Below, in pieces: positions 33,229 through 41,994 of a stretch of 64,000 nt of DNA. Made by a program: the position numbers and the translations under genes. The stretch is taken from assembly GCA_044227095.1 (NCBI GenBank), contig JBGAFV010000002.1, forward strand, positions 1-64,000, in the 5' to 3' direction. Under the pieces are notes generated by a model. That model saw only the letters and a program-made list of their open reading frames with translations, had not been told where the DNA came from and did no database searches. Position 1 is the first letter of the stretch, and each line of letters starts with the position of its first letter. Source of the DNA: JACMLD01 sp044227095. GTDB lineage: Bacteria > Bacteroidota > Bacteroidia > Chitinophagales > Chitinophagaceae.

Positions 33229-33970
33229 TCTTACGGAGTATAAATGTTGAAATAAAGGGCGTTTGTTTTATCTCTTCTTCAATTGTAAAATCAGATCCAT
33301 CAAATGTTGACGTCCAATTTTTTCTGCTAAGAAAATGCAGAAACCCAATATTGTAAGCAATAAAATTAGGAACATCACGCAAATGCTCAGTAACAAAAAT
33401 TCGTCCTTGGGGTTTTAATATCCTGTTCAGTTCTTTAAAAAAAACAATCCGTTCCTTATCGCTTCGTATTTCATGTGCTGCAAGCACCAAAAATATTTTG
33501 TCTGTCGATTGATCCTTTACCGGCAAATTGTTTGTTTCCACTTGCAATGTACCTGGGTATGCGGGATAATATTTTCTTGCACGTTTTATAGAAACTTCAG
33601 TATGTTTTAAAGGATTATAAAAATCGAGCACCAGTAAGTCCGCATGCTTGAATTTATTATGAAGCAAATTACTGGTTTCATCAAATCCGGCATTAATGTT
33701 TATAATACGCTGGTTATTGCTTTCTTCTTTTATCCAATCAAACTTGTAAAGCCCGGATAAATCATATACATACATTGAAACCAATAAAGATCCAAAAATT
33801 GTTAGTATGATTAAAATAGCGCTGGTTAAAAACAGAAAATGCATTACACCAGCAGAATCATTTACACCAATAAATAGTAAAACCACAACAGCAGCAGTAA
33901 TAATATAAAAGTGCCAGTTAAACCGCACAATATTCATAACCCCTTGTAATGGTTTCCTTATTTCTTCCAT
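33212..33970 (-). CDS. Membrane-anchored SAM-dependent methyltransferase
   Basis: A 252-residue protein with two N-terminal spans (about 20-35 and 42-68) and a class I methyltransferase fold after them. IININAGFDETSNLL takes the place of the glycine-rich SAM motif, VLDFYNPLKHT the second acidic strand, IFLVLAAHEIRS motif II, and LKPQGRIFVTEHLRDVPNF motif III. The glycine-rich loop is poor (NAGFDE), so SAM binding should be tested. It overlaps its neighbours on both sides (13 bases with the DUF2071 gene, 17 with the membrane protein). Substrate may be a lipid or quinone, given the membrane anchor. Confidence 0.72.
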   Translation of the reverse strand: MEEIRKPLQGVMNIVRFNWHFYIITAAVVVLLFIGVNDSAGVMHFLFLTSAILIILTIFGSLLVSMYVYDLSGLYKFDWIKEESNNQRIININAGFDETSNLLHNKFKHADLLVLDFYNPLKHTEVSIKRARKYYPAYPGTLQVETNNLPVKDQSTDKIFLVLAAHEIRSDKERIVFFKELNRILKPQGRIFVTEHLRDVPNFIAYNIGFLHFLSRKNWTSTFDGSDFTIEEEIKQTPFISTFILRKNGNTF

Positions 33971-34698
33971 AGTTCAATTTTGCCTTTTTTCCAGTAATAC
34001 GGAATATTATGAATAATAAACGCATTAGCCAGCATTGCATTTTCAAGATTCATTTTTTTCAAAAAAGAAATATCATACTCCAGTACTTGTACAGGCTCGG
34101 GTTTCCAGTTTTCTCTTACGCCTTCTATAATTAAAACTTCTTTTGACTTATCATTATAAGTAAATGTAAAAGGCAAAGGGCCTGCAAACCTTCTCGCTTC
34201 CTTCCAGTCTGCAAAAGGAGAATCTACAGGCAATGCAATTGTTCCCTGGTTATTTTTTATAGTTATCGTAAACCCGGAGTTAGCAGATCTTATTTCAGTG
34301 TTATCATTAATTATTGTTTGGCGTATATCTGTGGTGGTATAATTATAATGCGTAAATACATTGCCCATTATCTCCATCTTTTTTTTATTGGTTTCAGACT
34401 TTAGAATATACAAACCTCTTAAATTTTTTCCGGCATTGTTTGTATACCGAACAAATACGCGGTAACCAATAAGAAAAAAATCGTTGCCCATAAATTGGGG
34501 AAAACCCTTTGGACGGAGTTTTTTTGTTTGCACCATTGCCATAGCCATAAACGCCCATGTATCATTAAATGTGTCCAACTGAAGACATTCGGGAATAAGA
34601 TGTTGCAATTGTTCTTTTGGCACCGCAAATGTGAGCACAAGCGATGATTCAAAAAATGCTTCTACTGCAAACGGATGATTTTTTAAAAATGAAAACAT
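33958..34698 (-). CDS. DUF2071 (YqjF-like) protein
   Basis: A 246-residue soluble protein of the DUF2071 family, related in fold to acetoacetate decarboxylase. SLVLTFAVPKEQLQHLIPECLQLD at the N-terminus and NDFFLIGYRVFVRYTN are the family landmarks. No enzymatic role is established for the family. It is the first gene of a three-gene operon with overlapping reading frames, followed by a membrane methyltransferase and a four-span protein. Confidence 0.78.
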   Translation of the reverse strand: MFSFLKNHPFAVEAFFESSLVLTFAVPKEQLQHLIPECLQLDTFNDTWAFMAMAMVQTKKLRPKGFPQFMGNDFFLIGYRVFVRYTNNAGKNLRGLYILKSETNKKKMEIMGNVFTHYNYTTTDIRQTIINDNTEIRSANSGFTITIKNNQGTIALPVDSPFADWKEARRFAGPLPFTFTYNDKSKEVLIIEGVRENWKPEPVQVLEYDISFLKKMNLENAMLANAFIIHNIPYYWKKGKIELWKK

Positions 34699-34907
34699 CA
34701 GTATTATTCATTTAATTCTTTACATGCCTATTTATAATCAGCCGCAGATGCGCAGATTAACTTGCCTTTCAGACAAAAAAACTTCCATTACTTTTTAAAA
34801 AAATATCAAAATTAGTTATTGAATTAATCTGTGAATCTGCGGCATGCCCGGAAATTAAACGATTCGTTTACCATGATATTTTAAAATAGTTATAAGCACC
34901 CATTCAA

Positions 34908-35309
34908 TTATTTATTGGGTTTTGAGTGTAGCACAAATTCATTGTAATAAATAACAGCTATAAGAAGCAATGCAAAAACAGCATTCATTTTCCCCCATAA
35001 CAAAAGATCCTGCGCAAGAAAAAACTCAATGGTATTCATTACTGCAATAACAATAATTTGGGTTATAGCATTTAAGCGGCTTTGCCATTTGCTTGCAATC
35101 CAAATGGCCATTGTAATTTCTGACAACCCTATTAAAACAGTTAATAACCGTGAATGAGCATTGCCCAAAATTCTTGCAACAATCTGCTCGTGGCGTGGAA
35201 CAAGATTTAGCACTTTACAAAACAAACCATTTGCAATCCACACTGCAGCAATAAGAAGATTGATTACTGTATAAATGCGTTGCTTTGATATTGTTTTATC
35301 TGCAATCAT
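34908..35309 (-). CDS. DoxX-like membrane protein
   Basis: A 133-residue protein with four predicted spans. VINLLIAAVWIANGLFCKVLNLVPRHE and ITMAIWIASKWQSRLNAITQI are typical of DoxX-like proteins. The frame extends into ftsY, but ATG at 35309 (MIADKTI) removes the overlap and is chosen. DoxX-like members are linked to thiosulfate oxidation or redox stress in a few cases; no function can be assigned here. It is 19 bases downstream of ftsY and probably read from the same transcript. Confidence 0.72.
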   Translation of the reverse strand: MIADKTISKQRIYTVINLLIAAVWIANGLFCKVLNLVPRHEQIVARILGNAHSRLLTVLIGLSEITMAIWIASKWQSRLNAITQIIVIAVMNTIEFFLAQDLLLWGKMNAVFALLLIAVIYYNEFVLHSKPNK

Positions 35310-35328
35310 TATAAAACAAACTTTTCTA

Positions 35329-36297
35329 TCAGTCTTTTTTCTCCAGGCTAAAAAGGCTGTCAACAAATTCATGTTTATCAAAAACAAGCAGGTCTTCCAT
35401 CTTCTCGCCTACGCCAATAAACTTTACGGGTATTTTAAATTGATTGGCAATGGCCAGTACTACGCCGCCTTTTGCAGTGCCATCTAATTTTGTAATGGTG
35501 AGTGCAGATACATCTGTTGCCGCAGTAAAATGTTTTGCCTGTTCCAGCGCATTTTGCCCGGTAGAGCCATCCAATACCAGCATTACCTCGTGTGGCGCAT
35601 CAGGAATAACTTTTTGTATAACCCTTTTTATTTTTCCCAGTTCATCCATTAAATGTGCTTTGTTGTGCAACCTTCCTGCTGTATCTATTATTATAACATT
35701 GCTACCTTTTGCAACACCGCTCTGCACTGTATCAAAAGCAACGGCTGCAGGATCGCTGCCCATGTCCTGTTTCACAATAGGCACACCAGCTCTTTCGCTC
35801 CAGATGGTTAGCTGGTCTACAGCTGCTGCCCTAAAAGTATCGGCAGCGCCTAACAAAACACTTTTTCCGCCTTTTTTAAAATTGTTTGCCAGTTTACCTA
35901 TGGTAGTAGTTTTGCCTACACCATTTACGCCTACCACCAGTATTACGTATGGGTTTGCAGGCATTGGCGACGTAAATGTATATTGATTGCCTTCCGGCGC
36001 ATCTACCAGTAAAGTTTCTATTTCTTCCTGTAATATTCGGTTCAGTTCGCTGGTGTTAAGGTATTTGTCTTTAGAAACCCTTTTTTCTATGCGGTCTATA
36101 ATCTGAACAGTTGTATCTATGCCCACATCAGCACTTACAAGGGCGTCTTCAAGATTATCCAACACTTCTTCATCTACTGTACTTTTACCCGCAATGGCCT
36201 TTGTTATTTTTGAAAGAAAGCCCTCCTTGGTTTTTTGCAAACCCTGGTCGAGTGTTTCTTTTTCTTTTTTACCAAACAGTTTATCGAATAAGCCCAT
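35329..36297 (-). CDS. ftsY: Signal recognition particle receptor FtsY
   Basis: A 322-residue SRP receptor GTPase that docks ribosome-SRP complexes at the membrane. The N domain (1-100) is short and lacks the long acidic A domain of E. coli, as is usual in Bacteroidota. The G domain has the P-loop GVNGVGKTTT (123-132), DTFRAAAVDQL, DTAGRLHNKAHLMDEL and TKLDGTAKGG with the closing GVGEKMEDL. It lies downstream of L28-L33-DUF4295 but is separated from them by a hairpin and a repeat, so it may have its own promoter. Confidence 0.97.
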   Translation of the reverse strand: MGLFDKLFGKKEKETLDQGLQKTKEGFLSKITKAIAGKSTVDEEVLDNLEDALVSADVGIDTTVQIIDRIEKRVSKDKYLNTSELNRILQEEIETLLVDAPEGNQYTFTSPMPANPYVILVVGVNGVGKTTTIGKLANNFKKGGKSVLLGAADTFRAAAVDQLTIWSERAGVPIVKQDMGSDPAAVAFDTVQSGVAKGSNVIIIDTAGRLHNKAHLMDELGKIKRVIQKVIPDAPHEVMLVLDGSTGQNALEQAKHFTAATDVSALTITKLDGTAKGGVVLAIANQFKIPVKFIGVGEKMEDLLVFDKHEFVDSLFSLEKKD

Positions 36298-36307
36298 AAA
36301 AATGCAG

Positions 36308-36418
36308 GTTTGAGGTGGTGAGAAGGTTTAAGGTTAAAGGTATAAGGTTTAAGGTTCTTTACGCTAAATTCTTGCTTTCATTAAAAGAACTTTAAACTAT
36401 TAAACCTAAACTTATAAA
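36308..36418. repeat. Degenerate AAGGTTTAAGGTT-type inverted repeat
   Basis: Left half: repeats of GGTTTAAGGTTAAAGGTATA. Right half: GAACTTTAAACTATTAAACC, roughly its reverse complement. It lies between ftsY and the DUF4295 terminator. Confidence 0.55.
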
Positions 36419-36423
36419 ACAGA

Positions 36424-36458
36424 AAAAGCTGCTCCGAAAAATTTTCAGAACAGCTTTT
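36424..36458 (-). terminator. Terminator/attenuator between DUF4295 and ftsY
   Basis: AAAAGCTG and CAGCTTTT are 8-bp arms with further pairing (GAAAA/TTTTC) inside. On the minus strand the stem ends in a run of five T, so it can terminate the ribosomal-protein transcript before ftsY. Confidence 0.7.
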
Positions 36459-36478
36459 AAATATAGTACATCCGGCAA

Positions 36479-36652
36479 TTATTTAGCTGCCAGGAATTCT
36501 TTCACTTTTTCTTTGTGAACGATGGTTTCTTTAAAAGTATACGCTCCTGTTTTAGGACTGCGTACAGCCTTAATTACCTTAGTCCAGTTTTTTGCATCAG
36601 CAGATGCTTTAAGGTCTTTTACTTTGGCGTTTTTTGAAGCTGCTTTTGCCAT
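36479..36652 (-). CDS. DUF4295 ribosome-linked small protein
   Basis: A 57-residue basic protein, MAKAASKNAKVKDLKAS at the N-terminus and KEKVKEFLAAK at the end. This is the DUF4295 family, which in Bacteroidota is encoded right after L33 and L28, as here. Its Lys-rich composition (about a quarter Lys) and position suggest a ribosome- or rRNA-associated protein; no function is proven. It lies 27 bases downstream of rpmG on the same strand. Confidence 0.88.
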   Translation of the reverse strand: MAKAASKNAKVKDLKASADAKNWTKVIKAVRSPKTGAYTFKETIVHKEKVKEFLAAK

Positions 36653-36679
36653 GACTGTATATTATTAAGATGAGTTAAA

Positions 36680-36862
36680 TTACTTGATTTCTTTGTGTAC
36701 AGTTACTTTCTTCAGAATTGGATTGTATTTTTTAAGTTCAATACGTTCTGGAGTATTTTTTTTGTTCTTTACAGTAATATAACGGCTGGTACCGGGTTTG
36801 CCGCTGGTTTTGTGTTCTGTACATTCCAGGATAACCTGTACCCTGTTTCCTTTCTTTGCCAT
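36680..36862 (-). CDS. rpmG: 50S ribosomal protein L33
   Basis: A 60-residue large-subunit protein: GNRVQVILECTEHKTSG, SRYITVKNKKNTPERIELKKY and PILKKVTVHKEIK. It has a single Cys, so it is the zinc-independent (C-minus) form. It is second in the rpmB-rpmG-DUF4295 cluster. Confidence 0.97.
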   Translation of the reverse strand: MAKKGNRVQVILECTEHKTSGKPGTSRYITVKNKKNTPERIELKKYNPILKKVTVHKEIK

Positions 36863-36892
36863 TGTTCGGAAAATTTAATTGTTGTGTATTAC

Positions 36893-37129
36893 TTATATAT
36901 GCGTTCCGTTTGCCCTCAATTCTTTAACCACGGTATACAGACCTCTTTTATTGATAGTGCGTATGCCATCGGTAGTTAATTTCAACACAATCCACTTGTC
37001 TTCTTCTGCAAGAAAGAAACGTTTTGTTTGCAGATTAGGTAAAAAACGACGCTTAGTTTTAATATTTGAGTGAGAAACTTTGTTCCCTGTTACCGGAACC
37101 TTTCCGGTTACCTGACATACTCTGGCCAT
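36893..37129 (-). CDS. rpmB: 50S ribosomal protein L28
   Basis: A 78-residue large-subunit protein: MARVCQVTGKVPVTGN, SHSNIKTKRRFLPNLQTKRF and the C-terminal GLYTVVKEL. The frame begins three codons earlier, but ATG at 37129 gives the family's MARVC start. It is first in a cluster with L33 and DUF4295, behind a good Bacteroidota promoter. Confidence 0.97.
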   Translation of the reverse strand: MARVCQVTGKVPVTGNKVSHSNIKTKRRFLPNLQTKRFFLAEEDKWIVLKLTTDGIRTINKRGLYTVVKELRANGTHI

Positions 37130-37434
37130 GATGTACAAAATTTAGGACGGCAAAGGTAAGGAAAGGCAGCGAATTATCACAAAGAAAATAAAGTTTTTCA
37201 GGCTTAAACGCTATAAAAAAGGTAAATCAATTCAAAATAAGGCCAAAATAGTCAGATAAAAAGGGCCCTGCCTGCCAGATCTCTTATTTCTAAGCCAGTG
37301 TTTTCAAAAACCTTAAAACCGCTGCACCTCAAATTTTGGCTGTTTATTTTGCATTGAACGAAAGCTAATCATTTAATAATTAATTAATTTCAAGGAATTA
37401 AGGGCGTTTTACCTTGCGCAAAAGCCCCTACAAC
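37130..37434. other. Divergent intergenic region between rpmB and ppk1
   Basis: 305 bases with no gene. It carries the rpmB promoter (37151-37183). The rest is unremarkable AT-rich sequence that should hold the ppk1 promoter; TTTATTTTGC near 37343 is a weak -7 candidate with one base missing from TAnnTTTG. Confidence 0.5.
37151..37183 (-). promoter_or_regulatory. Promoter of rpmB-rpmG-DUF4295
   Basis: On the minus strand TTTG (37183-37180) and TACCTTTG (37158-37151) are 21 bases apart, within the range of the Bacteroidota promoter. rpmB starts 22 bases downstream. Confidence 0.7.
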
Positions 37435-39588
37435 ATGAACGACAGGAAATCTATGAAGAAAAAAACAATTGCACGGGATATCAGCTGGCTCTCTTTTAAT
37501 GCCCGTGTTTTGCAGGAAGCTGCCGATAATACCGTTCCGCTAAAAGAAAGAATAAAATTCCTGGGTATTTTTTCCAATAACACCGATGAGTTTTTCCGGG
37601 TGCGTGTGGCTACTCTTAAAAGGATGATTGAGTTTGAAAGCAAAAACAACAAAGCAAAGGTGAATATGCACCTGGAGGAAAGCCCTGAAAAAATTCTTGA
37701 AGAAATTCAGCTGATAATATTAAAACAGCAAAATGAATTCAACCGGGTATGGGAAGATATTAAACTAGAACTTCAGAAAGAAAAGATATTTCTTGTAACC
37801 GAAAAACAGTTAAACAGGGAGCAAAAGGTTTTTGTACAAAGGCATTTTGAAGAAGAAGTGCGATCTAACATTATTCCTTTAATGATTGAAAACATTCCGC
37901 AACTGCCTTACCTGCGCGACAAATCAATTTACCTCGGCGTAGCAATGTCTGCAAAAGACAATGCCTATAAACAGAAGTATGCTTTAATAGAAATTCCCAG
38001 CAGGGCTTTGGGCCGATTTGTATTGTTGCCTTCGCCACCGGGAGAACAGCATGTTATTTTGCTTGAAGATATTGTGCGGTTTAATCTTCCTTCCATCTTT
38101 TCTTATTTTAATTACAACAAGTTTGATTCGTGGATATTTAAAGTAACACGTGATGCAGAGATTGATATAGACAATGATGTGTCTACTACCCTTATTCAAA
38201 AAATAGAAAAAGGAATTAAGAACCGCCGCCGGGGCAAGCCGGTACGTTTTGTATACGATAAAGAAATGGATGGCGGCCTGCTAGAATTCTTGATGCGCAA
38301 AATGAACATGACCAGGAAAGACAATCTTATTCCGGGTGGGCGCATACACAACTTCAGGCATTTTATGGATTTCCCTGATATTATTTCTAAAAAGAGCCAG
38401 CGTAAAAAACCATTCACACATCCTTTACTTATAGGCACACGCAGGGTTACAGATGTAGTGCTTGAAAAAGATATTTTACTCAGCTTTCCTTATCATTCTT
38501 ATAACGGTGTGCTGGATATGCTTCGCGAAGCAGCTATGGACCCGCATGTTACTGCCATTAAAGTAACTGCCTATCGTCTTGCTTCTAATTCAAAAGTAAT
38601 TAATGCACTTATTAATGCTGTAAGAAACGGAAAACAGGTAACCGTAATGATGGAACTAAGGGCACGTTTTGATGAAGAAGCCAATCTTGAATGGAAAGAA
38701 AGACTGGAAGAAGAAGGTGTAAAAGTTTTAATTGGCATACCCAATATGAAAGTGCATGCCAAATTATGTCTTATAAAAAAACGTGTAAACAATCACACTA
38801 CACACTATGGTTTTGTAAGCACAGGTAACCTCAACGAAAAAACAGCAACATTGTATGGAGATCAATGCCTGCTTACTTCCAACAGAAGTATTATGGCAGA
38901 TGTAAATAAGATTTTTTTGTACCTGGAAAAACCAAAAGAAGGCGAAAAATTTATAAAGGCATGCAAAACGCTCATTCCCTGCCCTTATAGCCTTCGCACA
39001 CATTTATTAAGAATGATTCAAAAAGAAATTAAGCTGGCAGAAAAAGGAAAGCCTGCTTCTATCATTCTTAAAATGAATTCGCTTTCAGACGAGGAACTGA
39101 TCTTTAAATTATATGAAGCTGCTAAAGCAGGTGTAGAATTAAAATTGATTGTAAGGGGCATATTCTGCATGCTTACAGAAAACAAAAAATTTATTGTTCC
39201 GGTAAAAGCCATCAGCATTGTAGATGAATACCTGGAACATGCAAGGGTGTTCATATTTAATAATGGCGGAAAGGAAAGGGTTTTTATTTCTTCTGCAGAC
39301 TGGATGGTAAGAAATATTGATCACCGTGTAGAAGTAACCTGCCCTATTTTCAACAATGATATTAAGAAAGTGTTGAAAACTATTCTGGGCATTCAGTTGA
39401 ATGCTAATGTGAAAGCCAGAATTTTGAATAACGAACTGAGCAATGAATATGTGAGGGCAAACGGCAAACGTGTGCGTTCACAAGTGGAAATTTACAATTA
39501 CCTGCACAGCGCTGTAAAAAGCGTATCGCCGGAAAGTGAAATTAAAGAACCCATTGTGCCAGTCGTGGCTTTTCCTGATATTGTTTAA
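37435..39588 (+). CDS. ppk1: Polyphosphate kinase 1
   Basis: A 717-residue enzyme that polymerises ATP gamma-phosphate into polyphosphate. The N domain starts RDISWLSFNARVLQEA, as in all Ppk1. The two phospholipase D-like halves carry the catalytic histidines His441 in KVHAKLCLI (equivalent to E. coli His435) and His602 in LEHARVFIFN (His592). STGNLNEKTA and HRVEVTCPI are also intact. The frame opens with a TTG seven codons earlier; ATG at 37435 is preferred, with ATG 37453 the other option. Ppx follows after 48 bases, so the pair controls polyphosphate level. Confidence 0.96.
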   Translation: MNDRKSMKKKTIARDISWLSFNARVLQEAADNTVPLKERIKFLGIFSNNTDEFFRVRVATLKRMIEFESKNNKAKVNMHLEESPEKILEEIQLIILKQQNEFNRVWEDIKLELQKEKIFLVTEKQLNREQKVFVQRHFEEEVRSNIIPLMIENIPQLPYLRDKSIYLGVAMSAKDNAYKQKYALIEIPSRALGRFVLLPSPPGEQHVILLEDIVRFNLPSIFSYFNYNKFDSWIFKVTRDAEIDIDNDVSTTLIQKIEKGIKNRRRGKPVRFVYDKEMDGGLLEFLMRKMNMTRKDNLIPGGRIHNFRHFMDFPDIISKKSQRKKPFTHPLLIGTRRVTDVVLEKDILLSFPYHSYNGVLDMLREAAMDPHVTAIKVTAYRLASNSKVINALINAVRNGKQVTVMMELRARFDEEANLEWKERLEEEGVKVLIGIPNMKVHAKLCLIKKRVNNHTTHYGFVSTGNLNEKTATLYGDQCLLTSNRSIMADVNKIFLYLEKPKEGEKFIKACKTLIPCPYSLRTHLLRMIQKEIKLAEKGKPASIILKMNSLSDEELIFKLYEAAKAGVELKLIVRGIFCMLTENKKFIVPVKAISIVDEYLEHARVFIFNNGGKERVFISSADWMVRNIDHRVEVTCPIFNNDIKKVLKTILGIQLNANVKARILNNELSNEYVRANGKRVRSQVEIYNYLHSAVKSVSPESEIKEPIVPVVAFPDIV

Positions 39589-39636
39589 AGAACGGATCAA
39601 TAAGGCCGGCAATATTCACTTTTAAAACTTTACACA

Positions 39637-40533
39637 TTGAGACTGGCAGCAATAGACATTGGAAGTAACGCGGCCCGGCTGCTTATATCAGACGTGGTAA
39701 GAAATAGTGAAGGCAGGCCCGATTTTAATAAATTAAACCTGGTACGTGTTCCGCTGCGGCTTGGTTTTGATGTGTTTGAAAAAAAAGAAATCTCACCGGA
39801 AAAAACGGAGATGATCATTCAAACCATCAAAGCATACAAATGCCTGCTGAATGTGTACGATGTAAAACATGTAAAAGCCTGCGCTACTTCTGCTATGCGT
39901 GATGCCGTTAACTCTCCTGCCATTATAGAACGGGTAAAAAACGAAACAGGCATTGAAATAAAGGTAATTAGCGGAGATGAAGAAGCTGCTGTTATTTATG
40001 AAAACCATGTGGCAGAAAACCTGGACAAAGATCATTCTTACTTGTATATAGATGTAGGCGGCGGCAGTACAGAACTTACTTTTTTTAGCCAGAATCAACT
40101 TGTATTTAAGCAGTCTTTTAATATTGGCACCATTCGCCTGTTAAAAAACCAGGTAGAAGAAAGCCATTGGGACGATTTAAAAAACTACATCCGCGAAAAA
40201 ACAAAAAGCCATAAAAATATTGTGGCCATAGGTACTGGCGGAAACATCAACAAAGTATTTTCTCTTTCTAAAAAGAAAGATGGCAAACCCTTACCGCTGG
40301 ATTTATTAAAAGATTATTATAAAGAGCTGGGCAATTTTTCTTTGTATGCACGTATGCGCACCTATAACCTTCGCGAAGACAGGGCCGATGTAATTTTACC
40401 CGCTATACAGATTTATATAAACGTTATGCGCTGGGCTTCTATTGAAGAAATCTATGTTCCTAAAATTGGCCTTGCAGATGGCCTGCTGCATACATTGTAT
40501 GAAGAAGTAAAGATGAAAGAAATATTTGTCTGA
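39637..40533 (+). CDS. ppx: Exopolyphosphatase/GppA family phosphatase
   Basis: A 298-residue ASKHA-fold phosphatase, the short form without the C-terminal HD domain. LAAIDIGSNAARLLISDV (3-20) is the first phosphate loop and YIDVGGGSTELTFF the second. The start codon is TTG at 39637, because the conserved IDIGSN begins only four residues in and no ATG precedes it. It removes phosphate from polyphosphate or (p)ppGpp; being directly after ppk1 supports the first. It overlaps or abuts the panB frame at its end. Confidence 0.93.
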   Translation: MRLAAIDIGSNAARLLISDVVRNSEGRPDFNKLNLVRVPLRLGFDVFEKKEISPEKTEMIIQTIKAYKCLLNVYDVKHVKACATSAMRDAVNSPAIIERVKNETGIEIKVISGDEEAAVIYENHVAENLDKDHSYLYIDVGGGSTELTFFSQNQLVFKQSFNIGTIRLLKNQVEESHWDDLKNYIREKTKSHKNIVAIGTGGNINKVFSLSKKKDGKPLPLDLLKDYYKELGNFSLYARMRTYNLREDRADVILPAIQIYINVMRWASIEEIYVPKIGLADGLLHTLYEEVKMKEIFV

Positions 40534-40570
40534 TTATTTTATTACGTTTGGAACAAGTTCAATAAACTGT

Positions 40571-41386
40571 ATGTCTACCAATAAAGAAGTAAAAAGAATA
40601 ACCACGCATACACTGCAAAAGATGAAAGAATCAGGAGAAAAAATCTCCATGATTACTGCGTACGATTATTCTTTTGCAAAAATTTTTGATGCAGCAGGGA
40701 TAGATATATTATTAGTTGGCGATTCTGCCAGCAATGTAATGGCAGGGCATGAAACAACATTGCCTATTACGCTGGACCAAATGATTTACCACGCATCTTC
40801 TGTGGTACGTGGCGCAGAAAGATGTTTAATAGTGGTGGATTTACCATTTGGTTCTTACCAGGGCAATTCAAAAGAAGCACTGAGTTCTACTATACGTATA
40901 ATGAAAGAAACCGGCGCACATTCTATTAAACTGGAAGGCGGTGAAGAAGTTCTTGAATCTATTAAACGTATTATTTCTGCAGGTGTGCCGGTAATGGGGC
41001 ATCTTGGGCTAACGCCGCAATCCATTTATAAATTTGGCACTTATACAGTGAGGGCAAAAGAAGAAGCAGAAGCAGAGAAATTAAAGAAGGATGCTTTGCT
41101 GCTGCAGGAAGCAGGTTGCTTTGCTATTGTACTTGAAAAAATACCGGCGCTGCTTGCCAAAGAAGTTTCTGAAAGTCTTAGCATTCCTACTATTGGCATT
41201 GGTGCAGGCGTACATTGCGGCGGCCAGGTACTGGTAATGCATGATATGCTGGGCATTAATACAGAATTTAAACCCCGCTTTTTGCGCAAATACCTGGATC
41301 TGTTTACTTCGGTAACTGGCGCAGTTCAGCATTATATTAAAGATGTAAAGAGCAATGATTTTCCAAATGAACAAGAGCAGTATTAG
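40571..41386 (+). CDS. panB: 3-methyl-2-oxobutanoate hydroxymethyltransferase
   Basis: A 271-residue TIM barrel that adds a hydroxymethyl group to 2-oxoisovalerate, giving ketopantoate for pantothenate and CoA. MITAYDYSFAKIFDAAGIDILLVGDSASNVMAG carries the Mg ligands, DLPFGSYQG and KLEGGEEV the substrate residues, and MGHLGLTPQS and GIGAGVHCGGQVLVMHDMLG complete the signature. The open frame starts with TTG inside ppx; ATG at 40571 is chosen. It is 37 bases after ppx. A short AAAGGTTA/TAACCTTT hairpin follows at 41407-41427. Confidence 0.96.
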   Translation: MSTNKEVKRITTHTLQKMKESGEKISMITAYDYSFAKIFDAAGIDILLVGDSASNVMAGHETTLPITLDQMIYHASSVVRGAERCLIVVDLPFGSYQGNSKEALSSTIRIMKETGAHSIKLEGGEEVLESIKRIISAGVPVMGHLGLTPQSIYKFGTYTVRAKEEAEAEKLKKDALLLQEAGCFAIVLEKIPALLAKEVSESLSIPTIGIGAGVHCGGQVLVMHDMLGINTEFKPRFLRKYLDLFTSVTGAVQHYIKDVKSNDFPNEQEQY

Positions 41387-41387
41387 G

Positions 41388-41540
41388 TGATCAGTTTGCT
41401 CAATAGAAAGGTTATTTAGTAACCTTTACATTCATTTGATAAAATAATCGAAACACTTTTATTATTAAAACAACCAACTATTTCAACTAAAGGTCATAAA
41501 GCAGTTAACTTATTAATCAACTGATCAACTGATCAACCAA
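41388..41540. repeat. AACTGATCA-type degenerate inverted repeat after panB
   Basis: TGATCAGTT at 41388-41396 is the reverse complement of AACTGATCA at 41519-41527 and again at 41527-41535. The right side is a run of AATCAACTGATCAACTGATC-like units. A hairpin AAAGGTTA/TAACCTTT (41407-41427) lies between. Confidence 0.6.
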
Positions 41541-41544
41541 TCAA

Positions 41545-41994
41545 CTATTTAGCAACTTTATTCAAAGCATCAGCATCAAGTACTGCAAAAGTTTTTATAT
41601 CTGCATACTTAACTTTAATGTTTCTTGAAAGCATGCTGCATGGTGTAGGCGCTGTAATGTTCTCCGCAGTTTTTACTTTAGTATAGAACATATCTTTCAA
41701 ATGCTTTTTTTCTTTTTCTATAACACTTGTTGCAGAAGCAAAGTTTGCAGACAAATCACCGTTGTTAGTGCCTTGTGCAAATACAGCAATAAAGGTTTCA
41801 GACTGGTTATTAGAAGCAACACGCAATATCTGGCATGCACAAACTTTAGCTGACTCAACTTCAAAAAGTGTTTTCTTCTCTTTCAAAGAAGTGTTCACCG
41901 ATTTTGGGATAATGATTGTTGAAGGAGTGCCTGAACCGGCAAATGAAGCGTTAAAAGAAATAACGGCAACAGCAAGGGTAATAAAAAGTTTCAT
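41545..41994 (-). CDS. Secreted protein of unknown function
   Basis: A 149-residue protein with a signal peptide (LFITLAVAVISFNASFA, cleavage before GSGTP). No known domain is recognised. The mature protein has a mixed composition with a few Cys (CACQ and PCSM), a predicted helix KEKKHLKDMFYTKVK and a C-terminal DADALNKVAK. The frame begins six codons earlier, but ATG at 41994 is the signal-peptide start. It is isolated between panB and the histidine kinase. Confidence 0.65.
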   Translation of the reverse strand: MKLFITLAVAVISFNASFAGSGTPSTIIIPKSVNTSLKEKKTLFEVESAKVCACQILRVASNNQSETFIAVFAQGTNNGDLSANFASATSVIEKEKKHLKDMFYTKVKTAENITAPTPCSMLSRNIKVKYADIKTFAVLDADALNKVAK

